The position numbers and the translations under genes were made by a program. The notes under the pieces are model-generated. The model was given only the letters and a program-made list of their open reading frames with translations. It was not told the origin of the DNA and did no database searches. 61,146 nt of DNA from an uncultured Spirochaetaceae bacterium. GTDB taxonomy: Bacteria > Spirochaetota > Spirochaetia > Sphaerochaetales > Sphaerochaetaceae. The DNA is taken from contig CALXQU010000014.1 of the NCBI GenBank assembly GCA_944390725.1, positions 1-61,146 on the forward strand. Direction: 5' to 3'. Positions 35,063 to 43,432 of the stretch are shown here, one piece after another; the first letter of the stretch is position 1, and every line of letters starts with the position of its first letter.

Positions 35063-36012
35063 TGGAAAGGATCGTCTACGGGACCTTGCCTGACGGCAGG
35101 CAGGTCGAGAAGCTTTCGTTCAGGGCGGGAAGGTTCTTCTTCTCGGTGCTTACATACGGCGCGGTGCTCGAGGGCTTCGGCTTCGATGATACCGGCGTCG
35201 TGCTCAGCCATGATAGCCTTGAGGGCTACCTGACGATTGGAGGCTTCCTCGGTGCCGTGGTAGGGCCGTATGCGAATAGGATAGGCGGGGCGCGCTTCAC
35301 GCTTGATGGCAGGGAATACAGCCTTGAGAGGAATGAGGGGGAGAATAACCTGCATTCCGGTACCGCATGCTTCGGCAGGAAGCTCTGGTCCGTCATCGGC
35401 GTAAGCGAGAATGGCTGCACGCTTGGGCTCGCGACGCCGGCGCTTGCAGGAGGATTCCCCGGCGCCCATGAGGCCATGGTATCCTATACGCTCTCGGATA
35501 AGGGCGTACTTACGCTGGACTATACGGTATCGAGCGATGAGAAGTGCCCGGTGTCGGTGACGAACCACGCATACTTCAACCTCAACGGCAGGAAGAGCAC
35601 GGTCATGAACCACATCCTCGCCATGGATGCAGAGGGCTATCTGGAGGTCGATGCCGGCAAGATTCCCGTGGCTGTAGTGCCTGTCGATGGAACCGATTTC
35701 GACTTCAGGTCGCCGCAGCTGGTCGGCAGCAGGAGGGGCGGCGATTACGACCACTGCTTCACGCTTCCGCCTGAGCCGCATATCCACGCGGAGGGCGATG
35801 CGGCATCGATGGATGTCCTGACCACGGAGCCTGGGATACAGATCTATACAGGCGGCGGCCTTAAGCAGGACCATGACAGATTCGAGGGAATCTGCTTCGA
35901 GACGGGCCGCTATCCGGACACGCCTAACCATCCGGATTTCCCGCAGGCCTTCTCGGACAAGGGGAAGCCGTACAGGACGACCACCTCGTTCGTCCTCAAG
36001 CCGAAGCGCTGA
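35062..36012 (+). CDS. galM: Aldose 1-epimerase (galactose mutarotase)
   Basis: A 316-residue GalM-type enzyme interconverting the anomers of galactose and glucose. The catalytic His is in CPVSVTNHAYFNLNG and the catalytic Glu in FEGICFETGRYPDTPNHPDF. VVGPYANRIGGARFTLDG is the N-terminal family motif. The ATG at 35062 overlaps the lepA stop; a GTG one codon earlier is possible. A strong terminator follows. A second, more distant mutarotase-like protein is encoded at 42046. Confidence 0.94.
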   Translation: MERIVYGTLPDGRQVEKLSFRAGRFFFSVLTYGAVLEGFGFDDTGVVLSHDSLEGYLTIGGFLGAVVGPYANRIGGARFTLDGREYSLERNEGENNLHSGTACFGRKLWSVIGVSENGCTLGLATPALAGGFPGAHEAMVSYTLSDKGVLTLDYTVSSDEKCPVSVTNHAYFNLNGRKSTVMNHILAMDAEGYLEVDAGKIPVAVVPVDGTDFDFRSPQLVGSRRGGDYDHCFTLPPEPHIHAEGDAASMDVLTTEPGIQIYTGGGLKQDHDRFEGICFETGRYPDTPNHPDFPQAFSDKGKPYRTTTSFVLKPKR

Positions 36013-36027
36013 GCATCGCACGTTGGG

Positions 36028-36066
36028 AATGCAGGATCATGATGGTCCTGCATTTTCTGTCTCTTT
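36028..36066 (+). terminator. Intrinsic terminator of the ftsH-lepA-galM operon
   Basis: AATGCAGGA/TCCTGCATT (36028-36036 with 36046-36054) is a 9-bp stem with a 9-base loop, followed by the T-rich TTCTGTCTCTTT. Confidence 0.85.
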
Positions 36067-36070
36067 GGAT

Positions 36071-36105
36071 TTATAATCGCGATTCTGCTGGTTATAATCG
36101 CGATT
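36071..36105. promoter_or_regulatory. Two phased palindromic repeats upstream of the RloAB-like module
   Basis: The 14-base sequence TTATAATCGCGATT occurs at 36071-36084 and 36092-36105, exactly 21 bp apart. Each copy contains the perfect palindrome AATCGCGATT and a TATAAT. Two identical palindromes two helical turns apart are a typical operator layout for a dimeric regulator. Either TATAAT could serve as a -10 box. They lie about 85-115 bases before the ATPase start. Confidence 0.7.
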
Positions 36106-36187
36106 TTTGCAGGAATTTGACAAAAAGCCGATTTATAGCTTGCTTGATGGTGGGTTTTCGATTAAATTCCAATGAGGAGGCATGGAT

Positions 36188-37399
36188 ATGCTGCTGGGAT
36201 TCAGCGTCAGCAACTTCAGGTCATTCAAGGATACCGTAGAGCTTTCCATGGAAGCTTCCAGCCTTAGGGAGCTGCCTCAGAATGCCATGGATGCAGATGG
36301 CCATAGGCTGCTGAAGTCCGTTGCCATATTCGGTGCCAATGCCGCTGGGAAATCGAATCTGGTCAGGGCCATGGCATCTGCCATCATGATAATCAGGACT
36401 TCCGGGGCCAGGCAGCTCAATGCTCCGATTCCCTGGGTAGAGCCATTCGCATTCCAGAAGGGGGACAAAGGGGAAACATCATTCGAATTCGATTTCCTGG
36501 CCGAGGGCAGGCGGTATATATATGCCTTCTCATGCACCAGGGACCGCATTACAGGCGAAAGCCTGATGGAATATGGTTCCCAGCGCCCTGCGAGGATCTT
36601 CACGAGAACCGGGCAGAGGTATGCTTTCTATAATGCGGCGACCAGGAAGGTCCTTGAGCCGATTGCTGAACGCAATACGCCGAACAAGCTCTTCCTTGCG
36701 ACAGCCACCAGCTGGAATGCGGAGGTTACGAAGGCTCCGTTCCTGTGGTTCAGCAGATGCATAGATGCCTTCGACTCCGGGAATCCGATGCGGCAGTCTC
36801 TCCAGCTCTATGAAGATGATGGGGACGGAAGCCTGAAGGCATTCACCAGGCGCCTGCTGAGGGAATCCGATATCAATATAAGCGACTTCTCCGTCGAGTC
36901 TAGGAATTCCACGGGAACTGTTCCCGGGATGGACGGCTATCCTATGCATAAGGAATACGTCGTGATGTCGAAGCACGATATCACGGAAGGTGATGGGACC
37001 GTTTCGGAATATTCCCTGCCGATGATTGCTGAATCAAAAGGCACGCAGAACCTTTTCCTTCTCAGCCCGCAGATAAAGAATGCCATCGATAATGGCTATG
37101 TGTTCTGCGTCGACGAGCTGGATGCCAGCATGCATCCTGCCTTGCTTCTGTATATCGTGGATATATTCAATTCCCCGGAGACCAATCCCCATGGTGCACA
37201 GCTTATAATGACGTCCCATACGACGGACCTTCTGTCGACAGCTGTCCTGCGCAGGGACCAGATCCTGTTCGTTGAGAAGGAAAGGGGATCCGGCATCTCG
37301 GACCTGTACCGGCTTAGCGATTTCCCTGTCAGGGCCAACGAGGATGTAAGGAAGGCATATATGGCAGGAAGGTTCGGCGCGGTGCCGGATATCCTATAG
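36188..37399 (+). CDS. AAA ATPase of an RloAB/AbiL-type defence module
   Basis: A 403-residue OLD/ABC-like AAA_15/AAA_21 ATPase. FSVSNFRSFKDTVELSM is the RecF-like start, Walker A is FGANAAGKSNLVRAM, and ESKGTQNLFLL is the signature region. FCVDELDASMHP is Walker B, followed by QLIMTSHTTDLL (H-loop). The start at 36188 is preferred over the ATG at 36182, because GAGGAGG ends 7 bases before it rather than one. It is followed 11 bases later by an RloB/TOPRIM-type gene. This pair corresponds to AbiLi/AbiLii, a phage-abortive module. The phage-resistance role is inferred from the family, not shown. Confidence 0.85.
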   Translation: MLLGFSVSNFRSFKDTVELSMEASSLRELPQNAMDADGHRLLKSVAIFGANAAGKSNLVRAMASAIMIIRTSGARQLNAPIPWVEPFAFQKGDKGETSFEFDFLAEGRRYIYAFSCTRDRITGESLMEYGSQRPARIFTRTGQRYAFYNAATRKVLEPIAERNTPNKLFLATATSWNAEVTKAPFLWFSRCIDAFDSGNPMRQSLQLYEDDGDGSLKAFTRRLLRESDINISDFSVESRNSTGTVPGMDGYPMHKEYVVMSKHDITEGDGTVSEYSLPMIAESKGTQNLFLLSPQIKNAIDNGYVFCVDELDASMHPALLLYIVDIFNSPETNPHGAQLIMTSHTTDLLSTAVLRRDQILFVEKERGSGISDLYRLSDFPVRANEDVRKAYMAGRFGAVPDIL

Positions 37400-37410
37400 G
37401 GAGGAGAGAG

Positions 37411-38040
37411 TTGCGGAAAGGCAAGCCAGCCAAGCCCAGGAACCGCAAGCGCCTTGTGCTGTTCGCGGCAGAAGGCCGCAACAGGACAGAGAGCCTGTAT
37501 ATGAGGGATCTTGCACGGGATTGTGCATCGGTAACGCTTCATAGGTCCCGTGATGCCAGCACGGATCCGGTAGGGATGGTAAGCGGGCTTGTTGAGGCAA
37601 TGGGCTATTACGGGTTTTCAGCTGAGCACGGCGACCTGGCTTTCTGCCTGGTTGATTTCGATCTCAGCCATGATAAGGAAAGGCAGGTCAGGGATGCATT
37701 GCGGATCGCTGAGGCGCATGGTATCAGGCTTATAATCTCCAATCCCTGCTTCGAGCTGTGGTATATATGCCATTTCACTGCCAACCCCAGGCATTATGGT
37801 TCAAGCAGCGCCCTTGTCAAGGATATGGGGAGATATATCCCATCCTATGGCAAATCCATGGAAGGGATATATGGGATCCTCAAGGGGCAGCTGCCGGATG
37901 CCATAAGGAATGCGGAGAGCCTGGAGCGCCGTGCCATCGAGCATGGATATGGCAGGTATACCGCATCATTCGCTCCGGCAACCGATGTCCACCATATCCT
38001 GGCTTCCATGCGGGAATGCATATCTTCTGGCCGGCCTTGA
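37411..38040 (+). CDS. RloB-domain (TOPRIM-like) protein, partner of the ATPase
   Basis: A 209-residue protein starting at TTG behind a GGGAGGAGAGAG site. RLVLFAAEGRNRTESLYMRDL (acidic Glu of a TOPRIM-like fold), AFCLVDFDLSHDKERQ (DxD) and IISNPCFELWYICHF are the RloB hallmarks. RloB/AbiLii proteins are putative nucleases or effectors controlled by the upstream ATPase. The gene lies 11 bases after the ATPase gene and belongs to the same transcript. The proposed nuclease activity is inference. Confidence 0.85.
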   Translation: MRKGKPAKPRNRKRLVLFAAEGRNRTESLYMRDLARDCASVTLHRSRDASTDPVGMVSGLVEAMGYYGFSAEHGDLAFCLVDFDLSHDKERQVRDALRIAEAHGIRLIISNPCFELWYICHFTANPRHYGSSSALVKDMGRYIPSYGKSMEGIYGILKGQLPDAIRNAESLERRAIEHGYGRYTASFAPATDVHHILASMRECISSGRP

Positions 38041-38074
38041 ATAGCCGCATGGTATCATCTGGTAGGAGGCTGCC

Positions 38075-38776
38075 GTGGATGTGAGGCTTATAGGCGTGAC
38101 CGGAGGGTCAGGCTCAGGGAAGAGCACTGTCGTCAGGAGGATAATGGAGGCACAGCCTGATTCCGTGGCTGTGTCGATGGACAGCTACTACAGGAGCGCG
38201 CCGTTCGTGACGAACGAGAATATCACGGCAGTGGACTTCGACCATCCCGATGCATTCGATATGGATCTCCTGCTTGCCAACCTCAGGGACCTCAAGGCCG
38301 GCATGGCGGTCATGATGCCGCAGTATGATTTCGTGCATCACAGGCGCCTGGATGAGCTTGTACGCGTAGAGCCGCGGAGCCTGATAGTCGTGGATGGCCT
38401 GATGATCTTCCATGACAGCCGCATCAGGGATCTCTTCGACCTCAGGCTCTATGTCGATACCCCTGCGGACATAAGGTTCATCAGGAGGCTGGAGAGGGAT
38501 ATCCGCGAGAGGGGGCGGACGGTGGAGAGCGTCATCGAGCAGTATGTGGAGAAGGTGAGGCCGGGCCATTTCAGCTTCATAGAGCCCGCCAAGGAGTATG
38601 CGGACCTGATTATCCCCGAAGGCGGATACAACGATAAGGCAATCGAGGTCCTCGCCTCGTTCGTGAAGGCTATCTGCCCTTGGCCTTATAGCACTTCCAG
38701 TCGTTGCGGATCTGCTTCCATGACCACTGGGGCGGAACCGGGTCCGGGCCTCCCAGGAAGCTTTTGCGGCATCTGA
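38075..38776 (+). CDS. udk: Uridine kinase, with a tail running into the antisense of yidD
   Basis: A 233-residue P-loop kinase phosphorylating uridine or cytidine. It starts at GTG behind TAGGAGG and shows VTGGSGSGKSTVVRRI (Walker A), VSMDSYYRS, VDFDHPDAFDMDLL and IVVDGLMIF. The family normally ends near residue 200-210, after a segment like PEGGYNDKAIEVLASFV. Here a further 33 residues are read through sequence that is antisense to the end of yidD and look non-natural. The original stop was probably lost, giving a 107-base tail-to-tail overlap. Confidence 0.9.
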   Translation: MDVRLIGVTGGSGSGKSTVVRRIMEAQPDSVAVSMDSYYRSAPFVTNENITAVDFDHPDAFDMDLLLANLRDLKAGMAVMMPQYDFVHHRRLDELVRVEPRSLIVVDGLMIFHDSRIRDLFDLRLYVDTPADIRFIRRLERDIRERGRTVESVIEQYVEKVRPGHFSFIEPAKEYADLIIPEGGYNDKAIEVLASFVKAICPWPYSTSSRCGSASMTTGAEPGPGLPGSFCGI

Positions 38777-38951
38777 GCAGCCTTGCCGTCCCCATCACCG
38801 TCCCCTTGGCGATGCCGAAGCGCTGCACGGCCTGCAGGAAGTATGTGGAGCAGGACGGGGTATAGCGGCAGCATGGGGCCGTGAAGGGGCTTATCAGGCA
38901 TTTGTACATGTACACGGGTATGAGATAGAGCTCCCTGAGGATCTTCTTCAT
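38670..38951 (-). CDS. yidD: Membrane protein insertion efficiency factor YidD
   Basis: A 93-residue protein. YMYKCLISPFTAPCCRYTPSC, then STYFLQAVQRFG and GGPDPVPP form the YidD signature with its conserved Cys residues. It is a peripheral membrane protein that aids YidC-dependent insertion. The start at 38951 is chosen because the family begins a few residues before the LY.. helix; the longer frame is unsupported. The C-terminal 20 residues beyond DPVPP overlap the uridine kinase gene on the other strand. Confidence 0.9.
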   Translation of the reverse strand: MKKILRELYLIPVYMYKCLISPFTAPCCRYTPSCSTYFLQAVQRFGIAKGTVMGTARLLRCRKSFLGGPDPVPPQWSWKQIRNDWKCYKAKGR

Positions 38952-38995
38952 GGAATGAAGATTAGCGGACTCTGTGAAAGGTTGCAATGCTGGGG

Positions 38996-39001
38996 TATAC
39001 T
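38996..39001 (+). promoter_or_regulatory. -10 box of malQ, leaderless type
   Basis: TATACT ends 7 bases before the ATG at 39009, with a weak TGTGAA at the -35 position (17-base spacer) and no Shine-Dalgarno sequence. Confidence 0.45.
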
Positions 39002-39008
39002 TTCCCTT

Positions 39009-40502
39009 ATGGAACGAAAGACAGGCATACTTCTGCATATAACATCGCTTCCGTCCGACTACGGGATCGGTGACCTAGGCGAGAACGCATACCGTTTCGT
39101 GGATGCGCTTTCGGAGAATCATGTCAGGCTCTGGCAGATCCTGCCGGTAGGGCCTACCGGCTATGGCGACAGCCCGTATGCGGCCAGGTCCGCATTCGCA
39201 GGCAATGAGCTGATGATATCGCCGCGCATGCTGTATCGCGAGGGGTGGCTCGATATAGCCGATGCGATGGTGAAGGCAAGGCCTTCCGCGCGCGTTGACT
39301 ATGGCGAGGCCAGGAGGGTGAAGATGCCGCTGCTCAGGAAGGCCGCCAGGGCATTCCTCGCGAAGAAGGATCCCGCTTTCGGCCGCTTCCGCTCCTCGGA
39401 AGGCTGGTGGGTGGAGGACTATGCGCTCTTCCAGGCGCTTGCAGACAGGTACAATGACTCGCGCTGGTTCTGCGCCTGGCCGAAGGACCTGCGCAACAGG
39501 GAGCCTGCCGCGCTGGATAAGGCAAGGGCAGAGCTTTCGGATGAGATCGATATCTACGTCGTGCTGCAGTACTTCTTCCGCAGGCAGTATATGGCCCTCA
39601 AGGAGTACGCGAACGGGCATGGCATCAGGATCATCGGCGATATCCCCATCTTCATCGCCCCTGACAGCTCCGATGCCTGGACGGAGAGGAAGCTGCTGAA
39701 GATCGATGCCGATGGGCAGCAGGAGGCCTCATCCGGCGTCCCGCCTGACGCGTTCAGCGCCACCGGGCAGCTCTGGGGCAACCCTCTCTACAGGTGGGAG
39801 GAGCACAGGAGGACGGGATTCAGATGGTGGATCAGCAGGTTCAAGGAGAACCTGAAGCTCTTCGATATCGTGCGTGTCGACCATTTCAGGGGCTTCGAGG
39901 CCTGCTGGGAAGTCCCTGCCGGGGAGGATACGGCCGTCAACGGCAAGTGGGTGAAGAGCCCGGGGCAGGAGCTGTTCGATGCCGTGAGGAAGGAACTGGG
40001 AGGCGACCTCCCCATCATCGCCGAGGACCTTGGCGTGATAACCCCCGAGGTCGAGAGGCTCAGGGACGGCAATGGCTTCCCCGGCATGAAGATCATGCAG
40101 TTCGCCTTCGGCTTCGAGGACGGCAGATGGCAGACAGGCAACCCGTACCTCCCGCATAACTTCATCGCCAATTCGGTGGCCTATACCGGTACCCATGACA
40201 ACAATACGACCCAGGGCTGGTTCTCTGAGCTCGATGATGGCATGAAGGACTATGTCAGGCGCTATCTCGAATGCTCCGATGGCGAGGTCGTCTGGAAGAT
40301 GATAAGGATACTGATGGCATCGGTGGCAGCATATGCCATCTTCCCCATGCAGGATATCCTCTCGCTCGGCTCGGGGGCGAGGATGAACGTGCCTGCGACC
40401 TGCGGCACGTCCAACTGGTCCTGGAAGATGGATGCCGATGATATAGACACCCCGTCATGGGCTGGGCTGAAGTACTATGCCGAGCTCTTCGGAAGGGCCT
40501 GA
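39009..40502 (+). CDS. malQ: 4-alpha-glucanotransferase (amylomaltase)
   Basis: A 497-residue GH77 enzyme that transfers maltooligosaccharide units. GILLHITSLPSDYGIGDLG is the N-terminal motif. RVDHFRGFEACWEVPAG contains the catalytic Asp nucleophile, PIIAEDLGVITPEV the general acid Glu, and YTGTHDNNTTQGWF the third carboxylate. The length matches bacterial MalQ. The start at 39009 follows a -10 box directly. The TGA overlaps the rsmE start (TGATG), beginning a long operon through uvrC. Confidence 0.95.
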   Translation: MERKTGILLHITSLPSDYGIGDLGENAYRFVDALSENHVRLWQILPVGPTGYGDSPYAARSAFAGNELMISPRMLYREGWLDIADAMVKARPSARVDYGEARRVKMPLLRKAARAFLAKKDPAFGRFRSSEGWWVEDYALFQALADRYNDSRWFCAWPKDLRNREPAALDKARAELSDEIDIYVVLQYFFRRQYMALKEYANGHGIRIIGDIPIFIAPDSSDAWTERKLLKIDADGQQEASSGVPPDAFSATGQLWGNPLYRWEEHRRTGFRWWISRFKENLKLFDIVRVDHFRGFEACWEVPAGEDTAVNGKWVKSPGQELFDAVRKELGGDLPIIAEDLGVITPEVERLRDGNGFPGMKIMQFAFGFEDGRWQTGNPYLPHNFIANSVAYTGTHDNNTTQGWFSELDDGMKDYVRRYLECSDGEVVWKMIRILMASVAAYAIFPMQDILSLGSGARMNVPATCGTSNWSWKMDADDIDTPSWAGLKYYAELFGRA

Positions 40503-41209
40503 TGAATATCATCCTGATAGGGAAGGGCGAACGCTTCTTCCCCTCCGGCGATGAGAGGGCGAAGCATATCAGGAAGGTACTCCGCCTCGGTAAGGGGGAC
40601 AGCTTCCGCGCAGGCGAGGTTGATGGCCTTGCCGGCATGGCTACCATCCTCTCCGATGGCGATGATGGCATCTCCTTCTCCTTCGAGGGGAGCGAGGACC
40701 GTTCGGCGCTCTATCCGCTGACGCTCATCGTGGCGCAGGTGAGGCCCATCTGCATGCGCCGCATACTCAGGGAGGCAGTCTCCCTCGGCGTCGGCAGGAT
40801 CATCCTGCCTGTCTCCGACCTCGGCGAGAAGAGCTATCTCTCGGCATCGCTGTATACGGCAGGCGAGTACCGGGAGATACTGCTTGACGGCGCCATGCAG
40901 TCCGGCATGACGGGAGTGAGCGCGACGTCGGTCGTGCAGGGGGTGGAGGAGGCCATCAGGCTGGCATCCGCCGATGTCCACATCCTGCTTGATAACGTAT
41001 TTCAAGGTGTGGCATTATCTCAGATGGATCTCAGGGGCAGGAGCGTCGCCATCGCAATCGGTCCCGAGCGCGGATGGTCGGACAGGGAGCGCAGGCTCTT
41101 CGTCGAGAGCGGCTATCAGCCGGCCCGGCTGGGATTGAGGATACTTAGGACAGAGACCGCAGCGGTTGCCGGCGTTGCCGTGGCATTATCCGCGATGGGG
41201 CTGATGTAG
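40502..41209 (+). CDS. rsmE: 16S rRNA m3U1498 methyltransferase
   Basis: A 235-residue SPOUT methyltransferase. HIRKVLRLGKGDSFRAGEV is the N-terminal PUA-like part. AREAVSLG-like PICMRRILREAVSLGVGRII, AIAIGPERGWSDRERRLF and RLGLRILRTETAAVAGVAV are the RsmE knot motifs. It methylates N3 of U1498 in 16S rRNA. It starts on the malQ stop codon. Confidence 0.93.
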   Translation: MNIILIGKGERFFPSGDERAKHIRKVLRLGKGDSFRAGEVDGLAGMATILSDGDDGISFSFEGSEDRSALYPLTLIVAQVRPICMRRILREAVSLGVGRIILPVSDLGEKSYLSASLYTAGEYREILLDGAMQSGMTGVSATSVVQGVEEAIRLASADVHILLDNVFQGVALSQMDLRGRSVAIAIGPERGWSDRERRLFVESGYQPARLGLRILRTETAAVAGVAVALSAMGLM

Positions 41210-41217
41210 GAGGGTGT

Positions 41218-42036
41218 ATGCATTGCGTTAACGAAGAGGCTGAGGCCATCCTCGACAGGGAATATCCCGTTCTTGACCATGGCTTCGTGCGCCTGGTGGA
41301 TTATATGGGCTCCGACCAGAGGATCGTGCAGTCGGCAAGGGTGAGCTATGGCGAAGGCACGAAGACATACAGGCAGGACAAGGGCCTCATCAACTACCTT
41401 CTCAGGAATGACCATACATCGCCTTTCGAGCAGGTCGTCTTCACCTTCCATCTCAAGATGCCCATCTTCGTAGCGCGCCAGTGGGTGCGCCACAGGACGG
41501 CGAGGATGAATGAGATCTCCGGCCGCTATTCGATCCTCCCCGATGAGTGCTATATCCCCGATGAGGGCCATATCGCGCTGCAGAGCGAGGACAACAAGCA
41601 GGGCAGGAAGGATGAGCCTGTCAGCCAGGAGGCAGCTGCCCAGATCCGGGAGCAGATGGCTGATGACCAGAGGCATGCCTTCGAGAGCTACCATCGCCTC
41701 CTCGATATGGGGATTGCCAGGGAGCTCTGCCGCATCGACCTGCCGCTCTCGGTCTATACCGAGTTCTACTGGCAGATAGACCTGCATAACCTCTTCCACT
41801 TCCTCAAGCTCAGGCTCGATGCCCATGCGCAGTACGAGATCAGGGAGTACGGCAGGGTGATGCTGGAGATCGTCAGGAAGGTCTGCCCGATAGCCACCGA
41901 GGCATTCGAGAATATCAAGCTGGAGGGACGTTCGTTCTCCGGACGCGAGATGGATGCGCTGCGCGCCATGCTCCGCGGGGAGGAATGCCCGCTGCAGAAG
42001 CGCGAGAGGGAGATCTTCGAGGAGAAGCTCAGGTAA
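41218..42036 (+). CDS. thyX: Flavin-dependent thymidylate synthase
   Basis: A 272-residue FAD enzyme making dTMP from dUMP with methylene-tetrahydrofolate and NADPH. The ThyX motif RHRTARMNEISGRYS, then TSPFEQVVFTFHLKMPIFVA and RIDLPLSVYTEFYWQIDLH are diagnostic. Flavin-dependent ThyX is usual in spirochaetes and other bacteria lacking thyA. GGAGG lies just before the ATG. It sits in the malQ-uvrC operon. Confidence 0.96.
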   Translation: MHCVNEEAEAILDREYPVLDHGFVRLVDYMGSDQRIVQSARVSYGEGTKTYRQDKGLINYLLRNDHTSPFEQVVFTFHLKMPIFVARQWVRHRTARMNEISGRYSILPDECYIPDEGHIALQSEDNKQGRKDEPVSQEAAAQIREQMADDQRHAFESYHRLLDMGIARELCRIDLPLSVYTEFYWQIDLHNLFHFLKLRLDAHAQYEIREYGRVMLEIVRKVCPIATEAFENIKLEGRSFSGREMDALRAMLRGEECPLQKREREIFEEKLR

Positions 42037-42045
42037 GGAGGCTCT

Positions 42046-42912
42046 ATGGTCAGGCTGTCAGGTCCCGTCCTTGGGATGGGGATTGCGGAAAGGGGTGCGG
42101 AGATCGTCTCCATAAGGGAGGCGGCGAGCGGCAGGGAATGGATCTGGAACAGGGACCCGAAGTACTGGGCGTATTCCGCTTCCATACTCTTCCCGTTCAT
42201 CGGCAGGCTGCAGGATGCCAGGTATTCCACGGGAGGCAATACCTACCCGATGGGACTCCATGGCTTCATCAGGGACAGGGATTTCTTCGTGCAGTCGCAG
42301 AGCGGCAGCAGCGTGCTCTTCGCCTATGAATCGACGGACAGCGACTATGAGGCATATCCATACCGCTTCACGTTCTTCGTTGAGTATACGCTGGCGGGCA
42401 ATGCGATCGAGGTAAGGTTCACCATCTCCAGCCGCGACAGCCGCGAGATGCCATGCGCGCTCGGCTTCCATCCGGCGTTCATGATCCCGGAGCCTTTCGA
42501 GGCCCACAGGGCGGTCTTCCCGCAGTCCGATATGCAGATCGGCGTCTTCACTTCCGATACGCGCCTCTGGACAGGCAGGACCGCGCCGTATCATGCGGAG
42601 GGCGGCAGCATCCCGCTCAGCCATGGGCTTTTCGACGATGATGCGCTCATCCTCTCGGAATATGGCGGCGCCATGTCCATCGCTGATGGGGAAGGACGCG
42701 ACATAATCCGCGTCATCTCCCCTGACTTCCCGCGCTTCGGGCTCTGGCAGAAGCCTAAGAGCGATGCCCCGTTCGTCTGCCTGGAGCCATGGAGCTCCTA
42801 CCCGGGCCTGGGCGGCGTGCTTGATGATATCGATAGGCGCAGCGACTTCCTGCACATCCCCGCAGGAGGCGAGAGGATGCTGATGGTGAGGATCGAGTTC
42901 CCGGAGGCATGA
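42046..42912 (+). CDS. Mutarotase-like aldose epimerase (LacX family)
   Basis: A 288-residue galactose-mutarotase-fold protein. MGIAERGAEIVSIREAASG, ILFPFIGRLQDARY, MGLHGFIRDRDF and ALGFHPAFMIP follow the LacX/YeaD-type pattern, as does CLEPWSSYPG. It differs clearly from the GalM at 35062 in lacking the NHAYFNL motif. The sugar substrate is unknown. AAGGAGG precedes the ATG. Confidence 0.85.
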   Translation: MVRLSGPVLGMGIAERGAEIVSIREAASGREWIWNRDPKYWAYSASILFPFIGRLQDARYSTGGNTYPMGLHGFIRDRDFFVQSQSGSSVLFAYESTDSDYEAYPYRFTFFVEYTLAGNAIEVRFTISSRDSREMPCALGFHPAFMIPEPFEAHRAVFPQSDMQIGVFTSDTRLWTGRTAPYHAEGGSIPLSHGLFDDDALILSEYGGAMSIADGEGRDIIRVISPDFPRFGLWQKPKSDAPFVCLEPWSSYPGLGGVLDDIDRRSDFLHIPAGGERMLMVRIEFPEA

Positions 42913-42913
42913 T

Positions 42914-43432
42914 ATGGACGAGAGGACGGTCAGGCTCATAACCACGGGCGGGACATTCGACAAGCAGTATGATGCCCTCAAGGGCGAGCTGACGTTCAGG
43001 GAGAGCATGATCCCCCGTATCCTTTCCCAGGCGCGGGTCACGGTCCCCATCCATCTTGATTCGCTCCTGGCCGTGGACAGCCTCGCCATGACGGAGGATG
43101 AGAGGATGCTCATCGTGCGCAACGCGCTCTCGTCGGTGGAGAGGATGGCCGTCATCATCCACGGCACCGATACGATGGTGAAGACTGCCAGGCTCCTGGA
43201 GGAAAGCCTCCCTGAGGACGATGGCCATGTCTTCGTGTTCACCGGCGCCATGATCCCGTATTCGCTTGAGAACAGCGATGCGGTATTCAATCTCGGCTGC
43301 GCGCTCTCATCGGTGCAGCTGCTCCCTCCGGGCGTCTATATCACGATGGGAGGCAGGATATACAGGGCCGATGAGGTGAGGAAGAACAGGGAGAAGGGCA
43401 TCTTCGAATACGTAGAGGGCTGCAATGGCTGA
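42914..43432 (+). CDS. Single-domain asparaginase-like protein
   Basis: A 172-residue protein equivalent only to the N-terminal domain of type I/II asparaginases. VRLITTGGTFDKQYD carries the first catalytic Thr region and MAVIIHGTDTMVKTARLL the second Thr-Asp motif; GAMIPYSLENSDAVFNLG follows. The C-terminal domain is absent, and other bacteria have stand-alone forms of this length, so it is not a truncation. Amidohydrolase activity is possible but unproven. It overlaps uvrC by 8 bases. Confidence 0.85.
   Translation: MDERTVRLITTGGTFDKQYDALKGELTFRESMIPRILSQARVTVPIHLDSLLAVDSLAMTEDERMLIVRNALSSVERMAVIIHGTDTMVKTARLLEESLPEDDGHVFVFTGAMIPYSLENSDAVFNLGCALSSVQLLPPGVYITMGGRIYRADEVRKNREKGIFEYVEGCNG

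Noticed and set aside
36117..36145. TTGACA at 36117 as the -35 box of the RloAB-like operon
   Set aside because: No acceptable -10 hexamer lies 16-18 bases downstream; the TATAAT boxes inside the palindromes are better candidates, but without a good -35 box.
42914..43432. Asparaginase-like gene as a truncated pseudogene
   Set aside because: Stand-alone N-terminal-domain asparaginase-like proteins of this length are a known type, and the gene is intact with a normal overlap into uvrC.
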